From NCBI GenBank assembly GCA_016648135.1, contig JADDOH010004296.1:1-64000 (forward strand): a stretch of DNA of 64,000 bases, given 5' to 3'. Under the pieces are notes generated by a model that saw nothing but the letters and a program-made list of their open reading frames with translations, was not told where the DNA came from and did not search any database. The position numbers and the translations under genes were made by a program. The stretch comes from Agrypnia vestita. Lineage: Eukaryota; Arthropoda; Insecta; Trichoptera; Phryganeidae. Positions 1 to 11,230 of this stretch are shown in pieces (the first letter of the stretch is position 1; each line of letters starts with the position of its first letter).

Positions 1-356
1 TAGGAATATACCTTTTGTTGATACGCGATCTGCAGTTATTATAGGGGGATACGATTTTACAAACTAATCTTTGGAAGATTTTGGATGCGTGCCACATATA
101 GCTTTGGGTAAGGGGGTAATAGCGAAGCATCATCATCATTTTAAGTACCCGTGTACAAGGGGATATTGAGATCAATGTGTGGTTCTATATACTAGGAATC
201 CGGTTGTTTGGCTCACCCGAATAAGATGAACATCAAAATCATAGTTAAACACAATTCTGGAATTTTAAAAACTTATCGCGGTTCGCGTTCGAATTTGTTT
301 GTATAGTGTCCTTGTCGTCGTGTATATTCGGGTATTGGTGCTAGTCAGAGGGTGTT

Positions 357-1209
357 AGGGGAAGTATACGCCGGGGGAAGTGCTGCAATGTAACGAGCTG
401 GTGAGCACTAGGGATGTACCATCTATAAAGGGAAACGAGGAGTGACGGAGCGGGGGAAGTGGTGTCTCTTTTGATCTGTTGAAAGCGGAATGGGGTCGAG
501 TAATTGACAGGCACAACGATGGGACGTTCGATTGATAATGGGAATTCGGATCTTCCCAATCAGTTGAATAAAATAGATGCGGTCACCTTTTCTTTCGATT
601 TCTCAAATTTATATTAACCGAGCACTTTAGAGAAAAAAAAACGGTTGTAGTTGGGAACAAGGCGTCTTCATCACTGCGTGAACACGTGCGTTTGGGATCG
701 TCGGGATTGCTAAAACTACTTCTTTATTATGGGGAGTAGATTATTGTCTTAAGGGGTGCTATTTTAATAATTTGCGGCGAACGCGTTTTGAGAGAGAAAG
801 TGTGGATAGAACGGACCGATTTTAGATGGGGGAAGGGTGTACAATGGTATACCTTGTTGATGAACGCTTGCGTGGGAGTGAAATTCTAACATGAAATCAA
901 ATTCTTTCAGAACGGGGGAAGCATAGCTATAAGCAGGATTGCTTATACAATGTTGAAGATTTCAAGATCTAGTTGAATAACGGGCGCGATCGTATGAGAC
1001 GTTCTAGCTACTTTCGATTAATTGTGGGTATTTGAGCCTTACTTGCTGTTTAAATGATGTAGATACGGATCTTTGGTTTCTTATTAACTTTCTAACATGC
1101 CTGCGCGTAGGACTCAGTCAATTTAGCTAATACGTCTTACAATAGCTACCTATGTTTGTGGCGACGCGTTCCTGCTCATGCGATCGTACCGCGCCGCCCC
1201 AGGGGGAAG
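357..1209 (+). repeat. Cluster of GGGGGAAG motifs
   Basis: The octamer GGGGGAAG occurs five times on the + strand, at 373, 452, 828, 914 and 1202, with a near copy (AGGGGAAG) at 357. The flanks differ, so this is not a tandem repeat. The region is unusually CpG-rich for this window. I see no credible reading frame in 1-1430. What the motif binds, if anything, is unknown. Confidence 0.5.
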
Positions 1210-1429
1210 CTGTAACGATATTGGCCTATTCAAATAGACATTGCTGAAAAATTATACGAAAATATCTATCTGCTAAAGTTTATAATAAAGAGAAGCTTCA
1301 CAACCCGTTAAATACTCTATAATTAAATATTTGCTGGATAAGTAGGTGCGGGCGAGCTTTATTATTTCTGCACGCGGGCGTGTAAAGCAGGCTTTATGTT
1401 ATTTTGTTTAACGAGATGGACCAATTACA

Positions 1430-1690
1430 GGTGCGCCGTTAGCACCGAATCTAGCCAATCAAAGGCGGTTGTCCACGTAACGAATCTGACCAATGAAACG
1501 CGTCCTTAGAGTTAGACTTTGACTTTTACACGCTAGTTGGAATCAAAGATGGCGCGAGATAGGGACTATTTTTAGGCGTTACAAATTAGAAAGCGGCACT
1601 TGAGTTTTCAGCTTGAAGGTCGGCGGAGGCTTTGTCGAGGAGAGTCCGCAGTAAGGAAGATAATTTGGCTGGATCGAGGAAAAAGCCAGA
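1430..1690. promoter_or_regulatory. Possible promoter-like block with paired CCAAT boxes
   Basis: CCAAT occurs at 1455-1459 and 1490-1494, each inside a similar frame (CGAATCTRRCCAAT) spaced 35 bp apart. A G+C- and CpG-rich stretch follows. Paired CCAAT boxes in a CpG-rich setting are typical of promoters, but no TATA box, start codon or downstream exon is recognised. It could equally be part of the repeated sequence that fills the first 5.7 kb. Confidence 0.2.
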
Positions 1691-1699
1691 GGTTGATAA

Positions 1700-2420
1700 T
1701 AATTCAAAGAGAATTGGAACAGTGAACAGCTAAGCATTTTCAATATTATTTATTTCTATTGCCTTTTTCGTGTATTCAATTTAGAACTTTCTGGATCGTA
1801 ACAATTATTGATACATGTTGTGGATTGTTTTGTTACGTATTTTGGTCCTAGTGATAATTATTACTATACGCGCTTCGGATTTAATGTACAAGAAATCGTA
1901 ATGTGGCGACTGTGATAGTTATTCAAATTATTGCATAACGCTTATGAAATATATAATTCTGTCGCTGTTCATATGAAAAATCACTTAAATTTGATATTCA
2001 TATATTACCAAAGATATAAAGGCTTTAAAATGGAATACTTTACTGACGAAGGGTGTTTCGTGGGATTTAAAATTTCAGAATAATTATGTAGATTCAATGT
2101 CGCGAGGTTCGGAATGTGCGAGAGGTTCTTCAGGGCGGATGTATTCTTATGCTAACGAATGCTTTGTTATCTATACTGGCGATTGAATACGCGGATTTCT
2201 ATATGATTTGTGTAGATCGTGCGAGGAGTTTCTTACTAATAATATATTTTAAAAATGCATCTGGATTTTATATTTATTTTATTAAAACATGAATGTGTGG
2301 TTTATTTGAACTCGTTACATGGTTGTATTGCGTATCATTAGGCAATCGTTGAAAACACGATTTGTTCCTATCAAGTTCTTATAAAGACGTGTTTCGAATT
2401 GTATATATTCCTTAATTGCG
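1700..2420. other. Unannotated stretch
   Basis: I see no gene, element terminus or clear repeat here. Composition moves from CpG-rich to more AT-rich. Confidence 0.5.
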
Positions 2421-2424
2421 GTGG

Positions 2425-2705
2425 TTATTCATATGGCATTGTTTTTATTCATTCAATATTAGATATTTGAAATGTTTTTTTACAACATATTCCATTATTG
2501 TGGGTCGTTTACGGTTAGATCAGATCAACCTTCGGTCTTCCGTAGCCGTGATAGTTTTCATATGACATTGTTTAATTCATTCAATATTAGATATTTGAAA
2601 TGTTTTCTAGAACATTTTTCACTATTGTGGGCAGATCGCGGTCTCTTCAGGGGTAGTTTACCTTCGGTCTTCCGTGATCACGTTATTTACTTATATGACA
2701 GATTG
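2425..2705. repeat. 128-bp direct repeat, about two copies
   Basis: The block starting ATTCATTCAATATTAGATAT begins at 2447 and again at 2575, a period of 128 bp. Both copies continue into similar text with the shared phrase CCTTCGGTCTTCCGT. The copies differ by substitutions, so the duplication is not recent. An open frame spans both copies, but it resembles nothing known and is probably a by-product of the repeat. Confidence 0.75.
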
Positions 2706-2790
2706 TTTTGCTTTGTTCGTTTAATATAAGTAATATCATATTTTTATGAGTTACCGTAATTATTTATCTATATGATTTTATTATTGAGAG

Positions 2791-3240
2791 TGATGCAACG
2801 AATACTACTTCCACGAATACGAATATCAGGCCTACTATTCGGTGAATACGAATGCGAATATTTCCACCAAGGTGGGGGAACTTGAACATACTTGTAAATA
2901 TAATAACCTTGATTCAACGAATACTACCTTCATGAATACGAATATCAGGCCTACTATTCGGTGAATACGAATGCGAATATTTCCACCAAGGTGGGGGAAC
3001 TTGAACATACTTGTAAATATAATAACCTTGATGCAACGAATACTACCTTCATGAATACGAATATCAGGCCTACTATTCGGTGAATACGAATGCGAATATT
3101 TCCACCAAGGTGGGGGGACTTGAACATACTTGTAAATATAATAACCTTGATGCAACGAATACTACCTTCATGAATACGAATATCAGGCCTACTACTCGGT
3201 GAATACGAATGCGAATATTTCCACCAAGGTGGGGGGGAGA
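2791..3240. repeat. 119-bp tandem repeat, four copies
   Basis: Marker TTTCCACCAA lies at 2861, 2980, 3099 and 3218, giving a constant 119-bp period. The copies are almost identical, with differences such as a growing G-run after CCACCAAGGT. Each unit is rich in GAATACGAAT/GCGAATA words. Overlapping minus-strand frames exist only because 119 is not a multiple of 3 and each copy shifts phase. They are not genes. Confidence 0.92.
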
Positions 3241-3297
3241 ACGCAAGCATACTTGTAATTGTATTGTTTATGTCTGCTTGTGATATCACTATACGGC

Positions 3298-3755
3298 GTA
3301 GATGAACTAGTTTGAAAGGGCTTATGTTCTGTATGTGCTTGGCGTAGAGGGAATAGTTTTCTTGTTTCTAGGATCTAATACAGGTTTACAGGTGCTGATA
3401 TTGAAATATATATACAAGGAAAACACTATTTTGGGAATCACTAACTGGATGACAGATATTGCAGCACACATACACACAAGGAGGACGTTATGTTAAATAC
3501 ATGACTGGAAAGTTGTTATTGGAATACACAGGCGCCACTAGAAGATATGGGCAGTTTGCAGAGAACTTCAACTTCTGTCAGTTAAGGACCTTTTACTATT
3601 ACTATTCTTTCGCCTTTTTGCATAACCGTGGATGAACTAGATTGAAGGGGTTTATGTTCTGTATGTGCTCGGCGTAGAGGGAATAGTTTTCTTGTTTCTA
3701 GGATCTAATACAGTTTTACAGGCGCTGATATTAAAATATATATACAAGGGAAATG
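3298..3755. repeat. Direct duplication with a 330-bp period
   Basis: A block of about 120 bp beginning GATGAACTAG at 3301 recurs at 3631 with roughly 93-95% identity by eye. The sequence between the blocks is not repeated. It lies directly after the 119-bp array, adding to the duplicated character of this end of the window. Confidence 0.8.
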
Positions 3756-4269
3756 AAGGGCTACACAGGCGCTGGTAATTGCTCAATTTTGGAGAGTTAT
3801 ATTACTTCGGATCAGGATGCCATCTCAGAAGCAGACCAACTACAGAACTAAGATAAGAACCTTTGATATTATTTATTCCTGATGTTTTCTTATGTGTATC
3901 AAATGGAATGTTCGTGCTATATAATTTGTCATTGTCTCATGGTCACTATTCATTTCATTACGTGGGTTCAGAGTTCGACGGTAACGGACGCGGAAACAAA
4001 TTAGTACTGATGTCGGGACGTAACGTCGGGATTATATCTTAATTATCTTTAGGATAGAAGCGAGGTCATCATACGTGCATTCTGCATTTCAAACGTTTTA
4101 CTAACATATATAAATACATATTATTGCGTTTTACAAATTGAATAGGATCGCGGGAAATAGGCATTTCGTCCGGTTGTGCAATAATAACTTCCAACGTAGC
4201 ATAATGCGATCTTATTACCGGTGCTAGACTCTCGAGGTTAGTCACGTGATTGTTGTATAAATGGAATAG

Positions 4270-5040
4270 TGAAGGGGATTGAAGAATGAGATACACTCGC
4301 GATACAGATAGTTGTATGTAACTGGGATCAAATGACGGGGTGCGTGTTCTCGGTCCAGGGGATGAACGGGACTGCGGAGACACTCTGGGTGGGTCTAAGT
4401 AGAATTGCGCAAAGCCTCCACACATTTAAAATGTGTTCAGTCAAGCAAAGGTGAAGCATTTCGAATCGGACCAGAGCGTCGTGCCTCAAACACAGCCGGA
4501 GGGAAGAAGCCCCTACGTTCTTTCACTCCCTTGGCCCGACGAGCTCGAATTCCGGATATGAATGTTCATGAATGTCAGCTAAAAGACTCAGGTAGCCGTA
4601 CCTCAATCGAAACCTTCGTTCGGGACCTCATCAACGTACGAGACAGGGCGTTCCGCATGGACGAGCAACTATGAGAAGCAAATGAAGGGGATTGAAGAAA
4701 GAGATACACTCGCGATACAGATAGTTGTATGTAACTGGGATCAAATGACGGGGTGCGTGTTCTCGGTCCAGGGGATGAACGGGACTGCGGGGACACTCTG
4801 GGTGGGTCTAAGTAGAATTGCGCAAAGCCTCCACACAGTTAAAATGTGTTCAGTCAAGCAAAGGTGAAGCATTTCGAATCGGACCAGAGCGTCGTGCCTC
4901 AAACCCAGCCGGAGGGAAGAAGCCCCTACGTCCTTTCACTCCCCTTGGCTCGACGAGCTCGGGCTCTGGTTATGAATGTATGTGAATGTAATAACTCCGT
5001 ACTCAAGGACGAGATAGGACGTTCCTCATGAACGAGAAAT
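4270..5040. repeat. Tandem duplication with a 413-bp period
   Basis: The block starting TGAAGGGGATTGAAGAA at 4270 recurs at 4683. Close similarity runs about 270 bp and then continues with gaps; the second copy lacks roughly 40 bp before its end. Open frames occur on both strands (for example 4405-4674 + and 4069-4425 -) but are not conserved in phase between copies and match no family I know. They look like repeat by-products. 3760-4265 shows nothing clear. Confidence 0.8.
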
Positions 5041-5055
5041 TATAAGATGCAGGTA

Positions 5056-5150
5056 GCAGTTCGACAGTCAATACTTATGCTCGGGGCCGCTTTAATGAAC
5101 GAGATCTGTTAGCAGTTTAACAATCAATTTTTATGATCGGGACCGCATTC
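5056..5150. repeat. Short direct repeat
   Basis: A stretch of about 36 bp around GCAGTTCGACAGTCAATA (5056) recurs in diverged form at about 5113 (GCAGTTTAACAATCAATT). Both copies run into a CGGGRCCGC word. Confidence 0.5.
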
Positions 5151-5154
5151 AGGC

Positions 5155-5765
5155 GCGCGATGGCATTACTAACACCATCATTCTCATCAGTCACCACCTT
5201 TTCTAACTTGCTGTATACAGAGACCTTCGGGGTTCTCTCTTCCCGGCCAGCGAGAAACATATCAGGAACTACACAATCAACTGTAATAATCATGCTGTTT
5301 TACCATCATTTAATATCTCTAGTCAATAAGACTACACCGTGGGATCAATCACATCAACTATATTTGGCGATGCTAACATGGCTCTGACTGACGCGCTCAA
5401 GGGAGAGTCTTTTCCAGTCACCCAGTTAGTTCATTCAGCCCTTTAATCAGCAGTAAACATCATAATAATCCGGCTCATGTAGCCGCAACGTGGGATCCTC
5501 ATCATAATACACCAGTCAATTTGACTGCCCCGCGGGATAATATACAAACCTTAATATCAGACGCGGGATTTCTTCCTGATATGTTTGTCGCCGGGAGGCG
5601 AGGACTTCGGGGGATTCCAGCAGGAGCAATAGAGTCTCGGCTTGATCTTGGTCTGCAGCTTAGTGTGGGAGGTTATGTCTAAACAGGAGTTAACCACCGG
5701 ATGCGGCGATGCTCTGGGGCCGCATCCCCCTCCCCCCTACAGGGGGGGGGGGCATCTAGAATCCA
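5155..5765 (+). other. G+C-rich tract ending in two hairpins and a G-run; possible retroelement 3' end
   Basis: The tract ends with a perfect 9-bp stem (GGATGCGGC 5699-5707 with GCCGCATCC 5719-5727), then a C-rich/G-rich second stem with about 12 consecutive G, then CATCTAGAATCC. Some insect R1-clade retrotransposons end their 3' UTR with hairpins near such text, so this may be a retroelement tail. I recognise no reverse transcriptase domain upstream, so the assignment is weak. Confidence 0.2.
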
Positions 5766-5769
5766 CGTT

Positions 5770-7635
5770 TGAACAGAAGTGGTTAGACACTTCTTAAATT
5801 TCACTTACAAATCTGTATCTTCCATTCCCTTAGAATCTCGGGCTGCGATAATGTCAGACAAAGCTTGCCCTGAGCCTCTGTTGCGCCTAGTTGTTGTGAA
5901 TATATATATGTTTGTCTTCCCCTACTATGTACTATGAACAGATTGAGCAGATTGGACAACGTGAGACGCGCTATCGGTAGGTTTCTTACTTGTGTTTTGA
6001 ATATAACGTATGCTATTATATCTTGTAAATCTGTCATAAATGGGTGCCGCATGTGGTTGTGCTGACACTGTTCTAAGCTGCTATTATGAGATGTTGATAA
6101 TCAATGCGGGCGGAATCTTTAGCGTATGCCGTTAACTTGGCAACGATTGTATTGTTTTATATTACAGTATTTTAACCCCGATGGTATTATAGTTATGGCG
6201 GTTCAATGTAAGGGAGTTTTGCTACTAGCGTTTATTCCTAGGCTACGCCGCATATAATGGGCTTTTAGGCCAACTCCGGACGTGGACGATATCGGCTATC
6301 TCTCATATAGGCGAAACTGTAGAGTTCTAGAGCGGTTTCTAGAAGGACGAGTACGGATTAGTTACGTGCGTTTGTTATTTCCATAGTTAGGTAAGAATTC
6401 GATCTATATTAGTCTAGTCGCGTTAATAAGAATACGAATCTCACCACATATCAAAAGAATTTTGGATAGCTACGGACACAACGGAGGAGGAATTTTCCTA
6501 ACCACTAGATAGATCACGACTGGCCAATTTTGAAAATATAAATTCTTAACAAAAAAAAATAAATAAAATATTAGCTTTCATGTAAATATACTTCCGAAGT
6601 TCTAAGTTCAACTTAAGTTTTCATCTAGTAGCTTAAAGCATAAAGTGTGTGCTTAAAAGTCCCAAAAGCTGTAATAAAGCTCAATTCGGTAGCTTAAAGT
6701 CTCAAGCTTTGGGCTTTTCGTAAAACTTACATTATTAAACTTTATAGTTAGGTATTTAGCTTAGGTGTACAGGTAGGATACGTTACAAGTCGACCGGAAG
6801 CTTAATAATAAAACAAGCCTCTCTATGTGTTCGATACAAATATAAGATGTCAGACAAATGTGATCGAAGTCTTATAAGAACTAAGGAAATCGTCGCGTCA
6901 ACAAAATCCGTTATGTCCCAAACTTGTAGATGTAATTTGTTTCTCCTCACCATGACCAAAGAAAGAGCATTTAAACTTTCCGGAAGTTGCATCACAAGAC
7001 GCGCAATTTCTATCTAAATCTAACTAAAACTCTCGAAAGATTAATACGTTGCCATATATAAAATATAATCTCTTTCTAATGAAAAAATTATAAAATTTAT
7101 ATGACTTGTGCAGCGAGGGTGGTCTTCCCAAGAGGAACTTTCAATTAGGAATACATTTTACTGCCGTGTTGTGGTTCCGCACTCCATGGTAACTGAGCCC
7201 TTATACTTCAAGAAAGACACGTGTTCAGTTCAGCAGTGGCGTATCTGCGCCAACGAAGCAGTGCAGTGGTAGCAGAGCTCGGGGGCCCCGCGCAAGATAG
7301 GGGCCTATAGGGTTGCGCCGTATAATACTTTGGGTATCGATACCTTCACGTGCTAGGGCAGATTTGTCCGTGACAAATCATTTTAATTAATAATTATAAT
7401 ATTTGAAAATCATGACTCGTGTGTATTACGAAAACACGTCAATACATTATTGATGTGTACAGAGTAATACCACGTTAATATGTCGGGGTACGGACCAGAC
7501 CACCGTGAGAATGATTTTTCAATTGCGTGTGCAAATAAATGCCTAATAAAAACATTATTTTTACACACTTTTATTTCTTGTTTATTTGATGGTCTCCAAA
7601 TGTAATAATCGAAATATCGATAACTTTCCGACAAG
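5770..7635. other. Unannotated, mostly AT-rich sequence
   Basis: No exon or element terminus is convincing. The piece at about 7230-7320 (CAGTGGCGTA, then a GGGGGCCCC tract and GATAGGGGCC) looks like interspersed-repeat sequence; a similar GTGGCGTAGC phrase recurs near 19290 and 46040. I cannot name the family. Confidence 0.4.
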
Positions 7636-7645
7636 TCAGGTTAAG

Positions 7646-7694
7646 TTAGGTTAGGTTAGGTTAGGTTAGGTTAGGTTAGGTTAGGTTAGGTTAG
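7646..7694 (+). repeat. Interstitial TTAGG array
   Basis: Nine perfect head-to-tail TTAGG units run from 7646 to 7690, followed by TTAG and preceded by a degenerate unit. TTAGG is the usual insect telomere repeat. Here it is short and flanked by ordinary AT-rich DNA on both sides, so it is an interstitial array, not a chromosome end. Confidence 0.9.
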
Positions 7695-7954
7695 ATCAGG
7701 TCAGGACCTTAAAACTTAAAGCATGTGTGTATTTCCTACGACAATGTAACATTCATTCATTTCCAACATGATTTGTTTTTATAAAAGCTTCAATTTTTTC
7801 TGAATTTTTAATTGCTTCCTTCTTCATAAATGTATGATATCAGATACTAAAATTTTGTTCACACTATTTAATGGATAAAACCGTACAGTAATTAATATTA
7901 ATAATATATATGTTATGTATAATAAATGTGCTTCTGCATTAAGATTCCTTATTA

Positions 7955-8116
7955 CTAAGGAACGTGACCCCCGGATTGTGGCCTTTCTCCGCAGCCCGCA
8001 GTTCAGATAGCTGCTCCAATAGAACAGCCTTTAGCGTCATGTCGGTTGGAAATAGGCCTCTTCCTTCGTCTCTGGCATTTCACTTTTCCTGCCAATGCCA
8101 GCTTCTCCAGGATATC
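7955..8116 (-). pseudogene. RTE-like retrotransposon C-terminal fragment, broken
   Basis: Reading the minus strand gives 53 codons that include LALAGKVKCQRRRKRP followed by SIGAAI, an in-frame stop, then a short tail ending in a second stop. The order (GKV, basic RRRKRP, then SIGAAI plus tail) is that of the extreme C-terminus of insect RTE-type endonuclease/reverse transcriptases. The usual W after the basic run is missing. No catalytic domain is present. This is a 3'-end relic. Confidence 0.55.
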
Positions 8117-8134
8117 TTCCGTATTCTTTGCGGG

Positions 8135-8172
8135 CGCATCGTACAATGTCCGAATCATCATTGTACGATGCG
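8135..8172. repeat. Short perfect hairpin
   Basis: Arms of 14 bp, CGCATCGTACAATG (8135-8148) and its reverse complement (8159-8172), surround a 10-base loop. It sits just upstream (minus-strand sense) of the RTE relic. The rest of 8173-8915 shows nothing recognisable and is AT-rich. Confidence 0.7.
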
Positions 8173-8915
8173 TCTCGATCGGGCAGATCGCGAATCATCG
8201 CTATAAAATACATACAATGTGGACCTATTCGCCAAATTTCTTTGGTTACACCACTAACATTCGATAAACTTTTATGCATCAGTCGGCGGAACGAGGTGTT
8301 AGGGGTGCACTCGGTTGGTTGTGTGCTATTTCTGAATTAATTGTATTTGTAGGATATACATATATGTGCGAGTTGGGTTCCAAAATAATTTATGGTAACC
8401 CTGAAAGCTCGCGTGACTTTTTATGTCGCGTCAAAGACCGTTATTCTACTTTTCGATCGGAAATATTAAATCCGCTTACTCAGAAATATGCCAAACTTAT
8501 CGAGATGTGACATTCGTATCTAAACACAAGAACGTGATTATATAATATTAGGCATAATTAAGGACAGGTGATGTGAAGCTCATTTTTTTATGACTGATTT
8601 TTTTCATCTTATCTTTAAATCTTAAAATTGTTAATATTTAATTGTAATTTTTGGAAGACAGTTTTGTTTTTTAATTTACATTTAATACTTTAACAAAAAT
8701 ACAACAATAAATACTTTGGATATTAATATAAATTACCATTTTTTACGATATAGCAGCTTTTACAACTGAACAGAGCTTTTAAATTATTTTTTACATTTGC
8801 GGAGAGGATACACAGATTTATATTTTAAAACAATTTTAAAAATAATAAAAATTAGTTTTGGGCGTTTTCAAAATATTTAATTTTTATTTAGGTAGGTACA
8901 TCGTTTTTATACCTT

Positions 8916-9560
8916 ACTAGATGTTCCTACCCGGCGTTGCACGGTTAAGGATTAAGTTAAAAATGAGTTTGTGGGGTGGAAACAAAGATTCCATTGTTTT
9001 GCAAAGTCTCCAATAAAAACAATGTTGGAGGAACAAAGAGGAGGTGGGAAATGTTACCTATATTACCCGCCGGGTCCTAAGGAATAGGTATACAAAATTT
9101 GAGTTGAATCGAACAAACGGTGTAGATTTGTATAGAAAACAAACAGACATTGAGTTTTATAGGTATTGATAGTGTGTGTTGCTTTTATGTCCAACAGATG
9201 GCGTTGCTTTACATAAAAGCTTTTTTTTGGTATCGTTATAAATATTTTTTCTCATACTAATATAAAGGTAGGTACTGGCGCTTTTTTTTCTAATAATTTG
9301 TACGAAATCGAATGGAATGTTGTTTTGTGTCAAAATTTCCAAACAATAGTTGAAGAACTTTAGACGCTTTTTACGATTTTGGACAATCAAGCATTTACAT
9401 TATTTTTTATATAAATAAATAGTGGGTATATAAAAACAAAGTAGGTATACAAAAACTTCCTCATATTTGAATGCAACGTTGTGCTAAAATTTCAAAGCAT
9501 TCGGTGAAGAACTTTTAGAGAATAGCAATTTTGTATAAACGAACGCTTACATTTATATAG
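8916..9560 (-). mobile_element. Helitron-like non-autonomous element
   Basis: On the minus strand the element ends in a short GC hairpin (CAACGCCGGGT region, about 8929-8945) and then CTAGT at 8916-8920. A hairpin followed by CTAG is the normal Helitron 3' end. Its head, near 9540-9560, shares the ...TATATAAATGTAAGC... and ACACAACGTTGCATTC text found at 60670-60900. It contains one copy of the approximately 125-bp unit (GGACCCGGCGGGTAA phrase) that is tandemly repeated in the copies at 22-24, 52.6 and 61 kb. No Rep/helicase sequence is seen. Confidence 0.55.
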
Positions 9561-9659
9561 AGGGGTAATATATTAACAATTTATAATACTCATAGATATT
9601 CCATTTTTCATACGTAAAAAGCTTTCTATCAACTCTTATATATTTTGGCTCGTTTTTCT

Positions 9660-9995
9660 CAATTTGTTGTCATTATTGCCCAAAATTTTCAATGGGATTG
9701 AGATCTGGGCTCTTTCCGTGCCAATTCGATGAAGTGACTGGAGGAATCCTTAAATTTTGGAATCTTTAAAAGTACCGGGATATTATAATTCAATTCACAA
9801 AAGTTTTAGTCAATAAAAAGATACGTACTCACAGAGAAGGCTCGATGGCATGGTGCAGAATCGTCATGGAAAATGAGATTTGAAATTAATTATGTTTGTC
9901 TCTTAAATTATTGGAAAAACGTGATTTTGCAAGACCGATTTGCACTGGATAATGCTCATTGTACCATGGACAATGTGCAGCGGAACCAAACCACC
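9660..9995 (-). pseudogene. Tc1/mariner-like transposase remnant
   Basis: Minus-strand translation gives pieces in different frames that fit a Tc1-type DDE transposase in the right order: GVGGLVPLHIVHGTM, then VLQNHVFPII, then HDDSAPCHRA (the second catalytic D region), then NWHGKSPDLNPIENF (the third catalytic region). Several frameshifts and stops separate them, so the gene is dead. The first catalytic D region and DNA-binding domain are not seen. A poly-C tract (10008-10024) lies just upstream. Confidence 0.75.
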
Positions 9996-10376
9996 CCCAC
10001 CCACATCAATACCCCCCCCCCCCCACGGGTCAATACTTTACAGTTCGGGTAAAGCAATTAGGTTAACATTTTTCAATAATTTTGCGGTTGGTGGATCCAG
10101 GATCAAATAAATTGAATTTTATTTATTTGGAGAACATTTCGAGAGAGCTGATGGCAAATAAACCTGAAAATGAAAATATGAAGATTAGTGTAAACTTTGG
10201 ACACAATTGATCAACATAAGAATTCAAGATTAATCGATGTATTTGGAGGACGAAGGGAAGGATTAATTGTACAACCTTGAGCTAATATTATAGACATGTA
10301 CGACGACTATAAACAGTTTTATGATTCAACATAAAATAAAAATAATAATTTAAGGTAATTTAAGGTTAATTAATAA

Positions 10377-10532
10377 TCACGGTCCGCTCTCGCTCAATTC
10401 ACAAAGAAGTCATTCAAACTATGTCCCGCTCTCGTCCAGGCCTAGTCACGCTCCGATACAGAATACTATATGTAGTTACAGAATACAGAATACTATCATA
10501 TTTTATTATGCTGGAGCGTGAGGGGACCGTGA
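10377..10532. mobile_element. MITE with about 20-bp terminal inverted repeats
   Basis: The left end TCACGGTCCGCTCTCGCTC is matched in inverse by the right end GGAGCGTGAGGGGACCGTGA. The 156-bp element has no coding potential. The superfamily is not clear because the flanking target duplication is ambiguous. The DNA between this and 11056 shows nothing else. Confidence 0.6.
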
Positions 10533-11055
10533 GTAGCCCAATCATTGTTTCGATATATATAAGTATTATTAAAATAATTGTTTTAGATTAACTTTTTCTT
10601 TATCCAGATTAGGTACCTCGAATTTTATTTCATTGACCAATGGTATGCGGTAATATGATACGGCTTCACAGAAAAATGTCTGTGTACCTACTTGCGACAT
10701 AAATATCATTTGATAAAAAGTGACAAGACAAAAACTTTACCTACCTACTCTTACACATATATTTTATTCAGCGGACAATAATGTTAATTTTACGTTTAAA
10801 CTAATTAATTAATGGTCGAAAAGCCACAACACTCACATATTCGAGAGCCCAATACCTAACTATAAAAATTATTTTAAAAATACACATATAAAAAGCACAA
10901 CTTTTGAAATTTTAAAATGTTGAATATAAATGTAATAAAATTTCATTCGTTTCTTCCTTCCCGATGAACAATATACAATACATAACACAAACATGCGATG
11001 CTTACTCGATTTTTTAAATAAAAATGTCAATAATTGAAGAGGTAAGAATCTTTTC

Positions 11056-11157
11056 ATTTTAAAAAAACAATCGAATTAGTATGTGCACCTAAGTGTACAA
11101 TCGCATTAGTACATGTATTACACATAAACTACTAATTCGATTGACTTTCTTTGATGG
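11056..11157. mobile_element. Shortened copy of palindromic MITE family A
   Basis: Ends carry AACAATCGAATTAGTATGTG and its inverse, the same arms as the longer copies at 13605, 22525 and 40502. The central part is shorter and partly replaced. Non-coding. Confidence 0.65.
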
Positions 11158-11230
11158 AAAAATGTTTACCTACTCTTTCAAAGGTTCTTGACGAATAATT
11201 ATTTGATCATTGCTAAATATATCTAAAAAT

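Noticed and set aside
2835..3289. Overlapping minus-strand frames with an internally repeated protein
   Set aside because: They only read through the 119-bp tandem array in shifting phases; not a gene.
4069..5031. Several open frames with Arg/Ser/Pro-rich products on both strands
   Set aside because: Frames are not conserved between the two 413-bp copies and match no family.
1..5765. Integrated viral DNA
   Set aside because: CpG-rich and repeat-rich, but no viral-type gene or domain is recognisable in any frame.
7646..7694. Chromosome end (telomere)
   Set aside because: Array is only about 50 bp and flanked by non-telomeric DNA on both sides.
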